The translations under genes were made by a program, and so were the position numbers. The notes below the pieces were generated by a model, which was not told where the DNA came from, ran no database searches, and worked only from the letters and a program-made list of their open reading frames with translations. A DNA stretch of 64,000 nt from positions 29,156 to 93,155 of the forward strand of contig NZ_JADWPD010000042.1 in assembly GCF_017308975.1 (NCBI RefSeq), in the 5' to 3' direction. This document shows, in pieces, positions 16,523 through 24,444 of this stretch. The stretch comes from Amycolatopsis sp. MtRt-6. Lineage in GTDB: Bacteria > Actinomycetota > Actinomycetes > Mycobacteriales > Pseudonocardiaceae. The stretch's first letter is position 1, and each line of letters begins with the position of its first letter.

Positions 16523-16551
16523 TAGTCAAGAACTGAGTATTTGCTCATAAT
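16523..16551 (+). promoter_or_regulatory. Leaderless promoter with TetR-type operator
   Basis: TAGTCA (16523-16528), a 17-base spacer and CATAAT (16546-16551) end 6 bases before ATG 16558, with no ribosome site, so a leaderless transcript is likely. TGAGTATTTGCTCA (16534-16547) is an inverted repeat over the spacer and -10, well placed for repression. Confidence 0.55.
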
Positions 16552-16557
16552 TGTGGC

Positions 16558-17178
16558 ATGACCAGCACAAACACGCTGCGCCGCGTCTCCGCGGCCGAGG
16601 TGGCGACCCGGCTGGGCGAGCCCGAGGCGATGATCAAGGCCAAGATCGGCGACCGCGTCGACATCCACGCCCGCCGCTTCATCGCGCACTCGCCGTTCCT
16701 CACGCTGGCGACCGCGGACGCCGCGGGCCGCGCCGACTGCTCGCCGCGCGGCGACTACCCCGGCTTCGTCAAGGTGCTCGACGAGCGCACCCTGGCCCTG
16801 CCCGACCGGCCCGGCAACAAGATCGCCGACTCCTTCCGCAACATCGCCGAGAACGACGGCGTCGGCCTCCTGTTCTTCGTCCCCGGCATGCGGGAGACGT
16901 TGCGGGTCAACGGAAGCGCGTACGTCACCGACGACCCGGACGTGCTCGCCCGGATGCGCGCCGAGGCGAAGGCGCCGGTGCTGGCGATCGTCGTCGACGT
17001 CGCCGAGGTGTACTTCCACTGCGGCCGCGCGCTGATCCGGTCGCGCCTGTGGGACCCGGCGAGCCGGGCGCTGGCCGCGGAACTGCCGTCGGCGGGCGAG
17101 ATAGCCGCCGAGAAGATGAACCTCGACGCAGGCCTGCTCGACCGGCTCCTCGAAGACGGCTACCGGAAGCTGTACTGA
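16558..17178 (+). CDS. FMN-binding split-barrel protein (pyridoxamine 5'-phosphate oxidase-like)
   Basis: 206 residues. The central region, RFIAHSPFLTLATADAAGRADCSPRGDYPGF, is the typical flavin-binding split barrel of the PNPOx-like group that includes the MSMEG_1061 type, with FIAHSPF and DxSPRGD motifs. The later VYFHCGRALIRS strand is also family-typical. No pyridoxine pathway neighbours exist, so a flavin reductase or monooxygenase partner is more likely than PLP synthesis. The next gene encodes a reductase one base downstream; the pair presumably forms an electron-transfer unit. Confidence 0.8.
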   Translation: MTSTNTLRRVSAAEVATRLGEPEAMIKAKIGDRVDIHARRFIAHSPFLTLATADAAGRADCSPRGDYPGFVKVLDERTLALPDRPGNKIADSFRNIAENDGVGLLFFVPGMRETLRVNGSAYVTDDPDVLARMRAEAKAPVLAIVVDVAEVYFHCGRALIRSRLWDPASRALAAELPSAGEIAAEKMNLDAGLLDRLLEDGYRKLY

Positions 17179-17179
17179 C

Positions 17180-18046
17180 ATGCAGAAGACGATCCTGGAG
17201 CGCCTCGAGCACGTCACCGACGATGTCGTCCTGCTCGTGCTGCGCGGCGACGAAGGCCCGCTGGCCCCGTGGGAGCCGGGCGCGCACATCGACCTGGAGC
17301 TGCCCAACTGGCTGACACGGCAGTATTCGCTGTGCGGCGACCCCGGCGATCTCTCGGAGTACCGCGTCGCCGTCCGCCACGACCCGCTGAGCCGCGGGGG
17401 CTCGGAGTACGTCCACCTGTTCCTGCAACCGGGCCGCACGCTGCCGGTTTCGCTGCCCCGCAACCACTTCCCGCTGATGCCCGCCGGCGAGTACCTGTTC
17501 GTGGCGGGCGGGATCGGGATCACGCCGATCATGCCGATGCTGCGTGCCGCCGTCGCGGCCGGTGCCGCGGTGACGCTGGCGTACGCGGGCCGGCCGTTCG
17601 CCGCGGAGCTGTCGGCCCGGTACGGGGAACGCGTGCGGCTCGGCCGTCCGGACCTCGCGGCGCTGGCGCGCGAGTTCCCGGCCGCGGACGTCTACTGCTG
17701 CGGCCCGGCGGCCATGGTCGACGCGGCCGAAGCGGTGTTCCCCGCGGTGCACACCGAACGCTTCGAGCCGACCCGGCGGACGTTCGGGCCGGATACCGCG
17801 TTCTCGGTGGTGTGCGCCCGGTCCGGCGACGTGGTCGAGGTCCCGGCGGACGAGTCGCTGCTGGACGCGCTGAACCACGCCGGGAAGCCGGTGCCGTCGG
17901 CGTGCCGGGAGGGGGTGTGCGGCAGCTGCGAAGTCGCGGTCGTCGAGGGCGAACCCGAGCACCGCGACGACATCGGCGCCGCTGCCGGCCGGACGTACCC
18001 GTGCGTGTCCCGCGCCCGCTCGCCGCGGCTCGTGCTGGACCTCTGA
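17180..18046 (+). CDS. Phthalate-dioxygenase-reductase-like FMN/[2Fe-2S] oxidoreductase
   Basis: 288 residues in the order flavin domain, NAD domain, plant-type ferredoxin. The flavin motif is RQYSLCGDP (residues 50-58), the NAD site GGIGITPIMPML, and the iron-sulfur ligands CREGVCGSC around residue 241 with a distal Cys in YPCVSRA. The C-terminal ferredoxin and short length place it with phthalate dioxygenase reductase and vanillate demethylase reductase. No oxygenase subunit is present; the partner appears to be the FMN split-barrel protein encoded one base upstream, an uncommon pairing. Confidence 0.85.
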   Translation: MQKTILERLEHVTDDVVLLVLRGDEGPLAPWEPGAHIDLELPNWLTRQYSLCGDPGDLSEYRVAVRHDPLSRGGSEYVHLFLQPGRTLPVSLPRNHFPLMPAGEYLFVAGGIGITPIMPMLRAAVAAGAAVTLAYAGRPFAAELSARYGERVRLGRPDLAALAREFPAADVYCCGPAAMVDAAEAVFPAVHTERFEPTRRTFGPDTAFSVVCARSGDVVEVPADESLLDALNHAGKPVPSACREGVCGSCEVAVVEGEPEHRDDIGAAAGRTYPCVSRARSPRLVLDL

Positions 18047-18050
18047 GCGG

Positions 18051-18593
18051 TCAGCGCCGGAACTCGATCTTCGCCAGCCGGTCCGGGTAGAGGCTGTAGC
18101 GGCCGATGTCGGTCTGGGCGAAGAAGTCGCAGCCCGACGTGATCGTGCCCGACACGTCCTTTCCGGTGGTCAGGTGCACCTTGACGGTGGCTTTGCCGCC
18201 GGCGGAGAGCGCTGGGTCGGACCGCAGGACCTCGAGCCCGGACATCTTCTCGAAGGCGACGTCCAGGCTGTCGTTCAGGTTGATCCCCATTCCGGCGCCG
18301 ATGCAGAAGCGGACCGTCGAGGCGGGGGCCTCGACGGGATCGCCCTCCTTCGGGGTGATCACCGCGGTGGCCTCGTTCCACGGCTTCCCGCCCTGGCCTG
18401 CCGTGTCGGCGGCCGTCGAGGAGGCCACCGCCGAGGTCGGACTCCCGCTGGAAGCCGCGGGCGGCGGTTTGTCGGCGCCGCCGAGGACCCCGACCTGGAA
18501 CAGGATGGCCAGCAACCCGCCGACCGCCGTGATCACGCCCGCCACGGCGGTCAGCACACCCGGCGCCGTTTTCCAGAAGCTTCCCTCGGCCAT
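18051..18593 (-). CDS. Hypothetical single-pass membrane protein
   Basis: 180 residues of unrecognised family. Residues 10-40 form one hydrophobic segment (PGVLTAVAGVITAVGGLLAILF), followed by a Pro/Ala/Ser linker to about residue 70. A compact C-terminal domain holds two cysteines (VRFCIGAG and TSGCDFF), possibly a disulfide outside the membrane. It is convergent with the reductase gene and only 4 bases from its stop. No neighbour suggests a role. Confidence 0.6.
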   Translation of the reverse strand: MAEGSFWKTAPGVLTAVAGVITAVGGLLAILFQVGVLGGADKPPPAASSGSPTSAVASSTAADTAGQGGKPWNEATAVITPKEGDPVEAPASTVRFCIGAGMGINLNDSLDVAFEKMSGLEVLRSDPALSAGGKATVKVHLTTGKDVSGTITSGCDFFAQTDIGRYSLYPDRLAKIEFRR

Positions 18594-18680
18594 CCCGACC
18601 CCCGATGAGCCGTGTCCGTATCCGTCCTCTCACGAGTCGTGACGATCACCCTGCGTGTTACAGCCGAACGGCGGAACCAC

Positions 18681-18802
18681 CCGTGCTTGAAGGGGCATCA
18701 CACGTGTCTGGAGAGGCATCACTCGTGATTGGCGGGGCATCGGACGCGATGCCCCGCCAATCACAGGTGATGCCCGCTCAATCACGGGTGATGCCTCTTG
18801 CC
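18681..18802. repeat. Nested inverted-repeat cluster of about 20-base units
   Basis: Three rightward units of the form CGTGNTTGNNNGGGCATCA at about 18681, 18701 and 18722 are followed by three in inverted order to 18802. The central pair, 18725-18742 and 18747-18764, forms an 18-base perfect stem with a 4-base loop. The outer pair 18712-18722 and 18788-18798 (AGAGGCATCAC) also matches. It lies just after the cyclophilin gene stop and before the 18593 gene start. It may terminate transcription and looks like a dispersed repeat family distinct from that at 10.3 kb. Confidence 0.7.
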
Positions 18803-18808
18803 GCACGG

Positions 18809-19678
18809 TCAAGAAACGCGGGTGAAGGTGACGGGGACCTTGGGTGGGCCGCTGCCGTCGCCGATGCCGGGCTTGGCCGGGTCGGTTCCGGCGCGGGCGA
18901 CGCGGTCCAGGACGTCGAGGCCCGGGTCGTCGATGCTGCCGAAGACCGTGTACTCCGGCGGGATCGTGATCTCGCCGAAGACCAGGAAGAACTGGGAACC
19001 ACCGGAGTCCGGGGCCTGCGTCTTCGCCATCGCGAGGACGCCGCGGCCGTACGTCAGCCCGGGGAACAGCTCGTCGCGGATCGTGTAGCCCGGGCCGCCG
19101 GTGCCGTCGCCGGTCGGGTCGCCGCACTGGAGCATCTGCAGTCCGGTGCTCACCGACAGCCGGTGGCACGACGTGCCGTCGTAGAACCCTTGCCGGGCCA
19201 GGCTCAGGAAGTTGACCACGGTGCACGGCGCCAAGGCGCGGTCCAGGGTGAGCCCGATGTCGCCCGCGGTCGTCGCCAGCCGGACGTCGACGGTCCCCTT
19301 CGACGGCGCCGGGCCGTCCGGCGGCAGCGCGACCTTCTTCGGGGCCGGCGAGGTCGGGTCCGGAGTGAACGCGCAGGTCACCGGGTCGGCCAGCGGCTTC
19401 GCCCGCTTCGGCATCGGCGCCCGGCCGCCGGGGATCGCGGCCGGCGTGCCGGACACGGTCGTCCGCGGGGACGAAGACGTCGTCGCGGTCCAGATCACGC
19501 CGCCTGCCTCACCGTCCGGCTTGCGCAGGAACCCGGGGTAGCCCCAGGCCAGGAACACCAGCGCCATCACCACGACGACCAGGACCGAGCCGGTGACCAG
19601 CGCGATCGCCGTGGTCGACGACTGCTTCGGCTGCGGCCACGGCGAATACGGCCCCGGTCTGCCGCCCGGCTCGCTCAT
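18809..19678 (-). CDS. Membrane-anchored cyclophilin-type peptidyl-prolyl isomerase
   Basis: 289 residues. A cytoplasmic Pro-rich N-terminus is followed by one membrane helix (TAIALVTGSVLVVVVMALVFLAWG). A Pro/Thr-rich linker then leads to the cyclophilin domain from about residue 125. Family landmarks are FYDGTSCHRL, MLQCGDPTGDGTGGPGY, LAMAKTQAPDSGGSQFFLVFG and YTVFG. The catalytic Arg normally seen in the FHR motif appears as HR in CHRL. It likely folds proteins outside the membrane. It appears monocistronic. Confidence 0.85.
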   Translation of the reverse strand: MSEPGGRPGPYSPWPQPKQSSTTAIALVTGSVLVVVVMALVFLAWGYPGFLRKPDGEAGGVIWTATTSSSPRTTVSGTPAAIPGGRAPMPKRAKPLADPVTCAFTPDPTSPAPKKVALPPDGPAPSKGTVDVRLATTAGDIGLTLDRALAPCTVVNFLSLARQGFYDGTSCHRLSVSTGLQMLQCGDPTGDGTGGPGYTIRDELFPGLTYGRGVLAMAKTQAPDSGGSQFFLVFGEITIPPEYTVFGSIDDPGLDVLDRVARAGTDPAKPGIGDGSGPPKVPVTFTRVS

Positions 19679-19736
19679 CCACGCTCCCCTTCGTCGGAGA
19701 GCACCTTACTGCGTCAGGACCGGGCGAACACGCCGA

Positions 19737-22001
19737 TCACGGCAGTCCCCACGGCGCGCTCGCCCCGCCCGGCGCGACCGGCCGGACGCCGAAGTCCGGC
19801 CGATCCCCCTTCCGGTGGACGAACGCGTCTTCGCCGCACCCGAGCTCGACCTGGACGTCGCCGTTCGCCAGCCGCCGCCAGCGCCGGGCCCGGCCTCGCG
19901 CGTCCGTCACCGCCAGCTCGCCGTCGATGCCCGGCCGCAGCACGCAGGGGGCCCCGGCCTCGCTGCGCACCTTCAGCCAGCGCGTCTTCCCGCCGGCACG
20001 GGACGCGCTGAGCAGGAACGCGCCTTCGGTGCGGAAGTCCCGCAAGGCGACGTCGCCCCAGGCCGCCGGCACCGCCGGGAACAGCCGGATCACCCCGCCC
20101 CAGCTCTGCACCAGCATGTCCTGCAGGGACTTCGCCGCCGACAGCGGCGTCTCGATGACCGGGCCGGACTCCTTGTACATCGTGTTCGGCTGGATGTACC
20201 GCCGCTGCAGCTCGCCGAGGTAGAACGCGGCCTGCTCGCCGCGCAGCATCTGCGCCGAGATCGAGGCCGCCCCGGTGAAGGTGTAGCCCTGCAACGCGCC
20301 TTCGAAGCCGACCCAGTGGTTCAGCGACGTCTCGATGATCGCCCGGTGCTCCGGCTGCTCCCACGTGACGTCGTAAAGCGGGTAGATCTGCAGCAGGTGC
20401 GAGTAGTGCCGGTGCGACTTCGCGAACGGCACGCCGGCGCCGATCATGTAGCCGTTGACGTCGGCCGGGTAGTCCACCAGCGTCGCCAGGACGTTCCGCC
20501 AGCGAGACGCCAGCGGGTCGCCGGGCGCGTGCTGCAGCAGCGTCTTGCAGCCCCAGCGGATCAGCGAGAGGTCGTAGGTGCAGTCCGGGGCGTTGACGCC
20601 GTACTCCGGCGAGAACGTCGGCGGCAGGTGCAGCTTCCCGTCCGGCCCCGGCGCGAGGAAGTGCAGGTAGTAGTTGATCGCCTTGCGCAGCAACGGAACC
20701 AGCGTGTTCCGCAGCAGCGCGGGGTCCATCGTGTGCCGGTAGGACAGCCACACGTTGTGCAGCGCCCAGGTCAGGTTGCCGACTTCCGGTGTCGGCGTGT
20801 CCTGCCCCGGGATCCCGACCGGGAAGCCGCTCGTGGCGTTCGAGACGCCGTTGAGCAGCGTCATGTCCGTCGTCCGGGGAATACCGGCGGAGTCGGCCTG
20901 GTACGGGGACGCGACCTGCGAAGCCAGGTTGGCCCGGTACTTGTCCAACGCGTGGCTGACGGCGTCCAGCTCCAGGTGGTTCGAGCCGTGGATCAGCCAG
21001 TACTCGAGCTGGACGTTGAGGTTCCACCAGGTCGCCGGCCACGGCGTGTTCTCCAGCCACGGCCCGGACGTCGCCATCACCGGCGCCTCGCGCCGCGCCG
21101 CCGAGGCGACCTTGTACAGCTGGATCCAGTAGAAGCTCTGGAGCCGGGTGTCCGGAATGGACAGGAAGCTCTGCCGGTAGTAGCCGTGCCACCAGCGCCG
21201 GTGATCCTGCGTGAGCGCGGCGAACTCCCTCGTCCGGACCGTACCCAGCGCCCGCGCCACCGACGTCTTCTCCGGGTGCGACCAGGCCACGGACGTGTAC
21301 AGCGTCCGCGTGCCGCCGCGTGCGACTTCCCGCCACGCCGTGACGTGCTCGCCGCCGGCCAGCAGCGGCTGGACGGCCAGCTGCGTGTCACCGCTCGCCG
21401 ACAGCTGTACCGGCGGGTTCGCGGTGTACCCGGCGGGCGGCGGCTTGTTCCACACCGGGTCGGCTCGCGGGCTGACCGCGACCGCCGGGTGGAACACCCA
21501 CTCGAACCCGCGTTCCCCTTCGGACGGCCGGATTTCGACGGCGAGCAACGACTGTCCGGTGTGGACGATCGCGCGCAGGCTCAGGCTTCCCGCCGCTGTC
21601 GTGATCGTGCCGGTCAGCTCGGCGTTCCACAGGTCCAGCCGCCAGTCGACCGCGGTGATCGCGCCGACCGGTTCGAGCGTGAAGTACCCGATCGGCAGCC
21701 GGGCCAGGCCGAACAGCGAGCCGAACTCCGGCCGGTGGTCCTGGACCTGGCTGTGCTGGACGTTGAACCGGATCGCATTCCGCCCGGGCTCGGCGTAGAT
21801 CCCGGAGCCGAGGAACCCGTTGCCCAGGAACGGGCCCTCGTACCACGTCTTCGGCAGCCGCCGCCAGACCAGGTCCGCGGTGCCCAGGAACCCGGCCCAG
21901 CCGAAGTCGTCGCTGCCCGCTTCGGCGGACGCGGGGCTCAAGCCGACGGTGGCCAGCCCGGCGAGCGCCCCGCCGAGCACGGTTCTGCGAGTGATGTCCA
22001 T
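19737..22001 (-). CDS. Tat-exported GH95-like glycoside hydrolase, second tandem copy
   Basis: 754 residues. ATG 22001 has GGAGG 6 bases upstream and begins MDITRRTVLGGALAG, a twin-arginine signal. Features recalling the (alpha/alpha)6 family 95 alpha-L-fucosidase/galactosidase group are: LGNGFLG near the N-terminus, WWNLNVQLEYW (the two-Asn motif), SPEYG (candidate acid Glu) and HRHYSHLLQIYPL. A beta-sandwich C-terminal domain ends the chain. It is closely similar to the protein encoded 26 bases upstream, so the two form an operon of duplicated exo-hydrolases. The true substrate is unknown. Confidence 0.7.
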   Translation of the reverse strand: MDITRRTVLGGALAGLATVGLSPASAEAGSDDFGWAGFLGTADLVWRRLPKTWYEGPFLGNGFLGSGIYAEPGRNAIRFNVQHSQVQDHRPEFGSLFGLARLPIGYFTLEPVGAITAVDWRLDLWNAELTGTITTAAGSLSLRAIVHTGQSLLAVEIRPSEGERGFEWVFHPAVAVSPRADPVWNKPPPAGYTANPPVQLSASGDTQLAVQPLLAGGEHVTAWREVARGGTRTLYTSVAWSHPEKTSVARALGTVRTREFAALTQDHRRWWHGYYRQSFLSIPDTRLQSFYWIQLYKVASAARREAPVMATSGPWLENTPWPATWWNLNVQLEYWLIHGSNHLELDAVSHALDKYRANLASQVASPYQADSAGIPRTTDMTLLNGVSNATSGFPVGIPGQDTPTPEVGNLTWALHNVWLSYRHTMDPALLRNTLVPLLRKAINYYLHFLAPGPDGKLHLPPTFSPEYGVNAPDCTYDLSLIRWGCKTLLQHAPGDPLASRWRNVLATLVDYPADVNGYMIGAGVPFAKSHRHYSHLLQIYPLYDVTWEQPEHRAIIETSLNHWVGFEGALQGYTFTGAASISAQMLRGEQAAFYLGELQRRYIQPNTMYKESGPVIETPLSAAKSLQDMLVQSWGGVIRLFPAVPAAWGDVALRDFRTEGAFLLSASRAGGKTRWLKVRSEAGAPCVLRPGIDGELAVTDARGRARRWRRLANGDVQVELGCGEDAFVHRKGDRPDFGVRPVAPGGASAPWGLP

Positions 22002-22027
22002 TCCGGCCTCCTTGTCGAAAGCGGAGT

Positions 22028-24319
22028 TCAGCTCGGCAGGCCCCACGCCGGGGCGGGACCCAGTGCGGGGACGTCCCGTGGCGCGAAGTCCGCCCGGCCA
22101 CCCCGCGGGGTGACGACGGCGGTGCCGCCGCGCCGCAGCCCGATGGCGATCCGCCCGGGCCCGGCCGCCCGCCACGGCAGCCGGCGGCCGTGCTCGTCGC
22201 GGACGTCGACGTCCCCGGCGACGCCGTGCTGGAGCACCAGGGGTTCGCCGGCTTCGCTGCGCACGCGGACGAATTCAGTCCGGCCGTCGCGGCGGGAGGC
22301 GTCCACGAGGAACGCCCCTTCCGCGCGCAGCCCGGCGATCGAGGCGTCCCGCCAGGTCGCCGAGACCGACGGGAAGACCTTGAGCACCCCGCCGGAGCCC
22401 TGCATGAGCATGTCCACCACGGACTGTGCCGCGGTGATCGGGCTCTCGATGGCGAAGTTGGAGCCCTCGCGGTACATCGTGTTCGCGGTCAGCTCGGTGT
22501 CGGCCACGACGTTCCGGTCGAGGAAGAACTTCAGGTACCGCAACGCTTCTTCGGGCGCGTCCATCACCGAGCTCATCGACGACGCGGCCGCGTAGCTGTA
22601 GCCGTGCCACGCCGTCTGGTCGGCGGCCCAGTGGGTGAAGGTGCGCGTCATGATGTCCCGGTCGCCCGGGGAGTCCCAGACCTTTTCGCGCAGCGGGTAC
22701 AGCCAGAGCAGGTGCGAGAAGTGCCGGTGCGACGCGGCCAGCGGAACGCCGTCACCGATCAGGACTCCGGCAGCTGGGTCCTCGTGGTAGGGAACGAGTT
22801 TCGCGCCGATTTCCCGCCAGATCGGCACGCGCGGTTCGTCGAGGCGGAGAATCCGGGCGGAGTCGACGAGCGTGCGGGCCGCCCACCGGATCAGCGACAG
22901 GTCGTAGGTGCAGTCCGGCGCGTCGGCGTACTCCGGCGACCGGGTCAGCGGCAGGTGCAGGGCCCCGTCCGGGCCGGTGAACAGGAAGTGGCGGTAGAAG
23001 TTCAGCGCCTTGGCCAGTGTCGGGTAGAGGACGTCGCGGAGCACGCGCTTGTCCATGTGGTGGCGGTAGGCCAGCCAGACGTTGTGCAGGCCCCACAGCA
23101 GGTTCCCGGTCTGGTCGGTCTTGGACGTCGTCCCGGGGACGCCCACCGAGCGCGTGCCACCGGGGCGCAGCCGCCAATCGCCCGGGTGCGAAAGGGCGTA
23201 GGTGTCGCCGTCGCGGTACGCGGGCGGGACGGACACCTCGAGATTCGCGTGGTCGCGCCGGAAGGTCTCGGTGACGGCGTCGAGCTCGGGGTGGTTGGTG
23301 CTGTTGACGATCGGGTAGGTGACCTGGACGTTGAGGTTCCACCAGACGGCGGTCCAGCTGTTGCCGACCTCGGGGAACCACGGCCCCCACTCGGACACGA
23401 CCGGCCCCTCCGCGCGGGTGGCGGCGGCGATCTTGTACAGCTGGATCCAGTAGAAGCGCTGCACCTGCTTGTCGGGCACCGAGACGAAGCTGCGCCGGTG
23501 GTAGTCGTTCCACCAGCGGCGGTGCCGGGCGAGCAGGGCGTCCGGACGGGCGGCAAGCGCTTTCCGCACGGCTTCTTTCGCCTCGGCGGTGTGCGTGGTG
23601 CCCGGGAAGCTGTATGCGACCGTGGCGGCGAACAGCCGTCTCGTGCCGATGACGCGTTCCTGCCACGCCGTGGTGTACCCGCCACCGGCGAGCAGGGGCT
23701 GGGCGCAGTAGCCGTCGGCCTGCTCGGGCGCCGGGTTGGCGACGTACTCGGGCGGCTTGCGGACGGTCCGGGTGGTGGCGGATTCGAGGGGCTGGAACGC
23801 CCAGGCGGCTTTCGCTTCTCCCGCGCTCGGCGTCAGGGAGACGAGCAGCACGCCGAGGTCGTTGTGCACGACGGCGGAGAAGGCGACCGAACCCTGCGTG
23901 GTGGTGATGGTGCCGCCGAGCTCGGCGTTGTAGAGGTCGAGGGTCCAGTCGACGGCGGTGATCGCGCCGGCCAGGGTGAGTGTGAGGTAGCCGATCGGCA
24001 GGCGGGAGAGTCCGATGCCGGCTTCCCACTGGATGCGCTGGTCCTGCACCTGGGTGTGGCTCAGCATGAACTTGAGGGTTTCCGGCGTCTTCCCGGCGTA
24101 GACCTGGACGCCGAGGTAGCCGTTGGCGAGGAACGGGCCTTCCCGCCAGTTCTTCGGCAGCCGCCGCCAGAGCATCCGCGCATCGCCGGCGACATCCCGG
24201 TACGGGTCGGCTTTCGCGAGCGCGGGCGGGGCGGCCTGGGACCACAAACCCCCGAAGGCGGCGGCCCCGGTCAGGACCGAGGCAGCGCGGAGCACCGTCC
24301 GCCGGGACACTGCGTCCAT
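22028..24319 (-). CDS. Tat-exported GH95-like glycoside hydrolase, first tandem copy
   Basis: 763 residues from ATG 24319, preceded by GGAGG. SRRTVLRAASVLTG is a Tat signal. The same landmarks as its neighbour are present: FLANGYLG, WWNLNVQVTYP, SPEY, APDCTYDLSLIRW, ASHRHFSHLLWLYPL. Differences cluster in the N-terminal sandwich and in the loop before GTTSKTDQTGNLLWGLHN, so the pair may act on different linkages. The 125 bases upstream (24320-24444) hold its promoter, but I could not fix the boxes. Confidence 0.7.
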   Translation of the reverse strand: MDAVSRRTVLRAASVLTGAAAFGGLWSQAAPPALAKADPYRDVAGDARMLWRRLPKNWREGPFLANGYLGVQVYAGKTPETLKFMLSHTQVQDQRIQWEAGIGLSRLPIGYLTLTLAGAITAVDWTLDLYNAELGGTITTTQGSVAFSAVVHNDLGVLLVSLTPSAGEAKAAWAFQPLESATTRTVRKPPEYVANPAPEQADGYCAQPLLAGGGYTTAWQERVIGTRRLFAATVAYSFPGTTHTAEAKEAVRKALAARPDALLARHRRWWNDYHRRSFVSVPDKQVQRFYWIQLYKIAAATRAEGPVVSEWGPWFPEVGNSWTAVWWNLNVQVTYPIVNSTNHPELDAVTETFRRDHANLEVSVPPAYRDGDTYALSHPGDWRLRPGGTRSVGVPGTTSKTDQTGNLLWGLHNVWLAYRHHMDKRVLRDVLYPTLAKALNFYRHFLFTGPDGALHLPLTRSPEYADAPDCTYDLSLIRWAARTLVDSARILRLDEPRVPIWREIGAKLVPYHEDPAAGVLIGDGVPLAASHRHFSHLLWLYPLREKVWDSPGDRDIMTRTFTHWAADQTAWHGYSYAAASSMSSVMDAPEEALRYLKFFLDRNVVADTELTANTMYREGSNFAIESPITAAQSVVDMLMQGSGGVLKVFPSVSATWRDASIAGLRAEGAFLVDASRRDGRTEFVRVRSEAGEPLVLQHGVAGDVDVRDEHGRRLPWRAAGPGRIAIGLRRGGTAVVTPRGGRADFAPRDVPALGPAPAWGLPS

Positions 24320-24444
24320 GAAGCATCCTCCGAATTCATACTACGTTTCGGCGAGATCATGCGGCGGCGTCCGGTCATACTTGCAGAGGGCAGCCCAAAA
24401 TGCCAGGGATGTTCACCCGGAAAGCGGCAGAGACATCCGATGAA

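Noticed and set aside
19593..22595. A 1000-codon plus-strand open frame
   Set aside because: Antisense to the tandem hydrolases, which have Tat signals, ribosome sites and conserved motifs.
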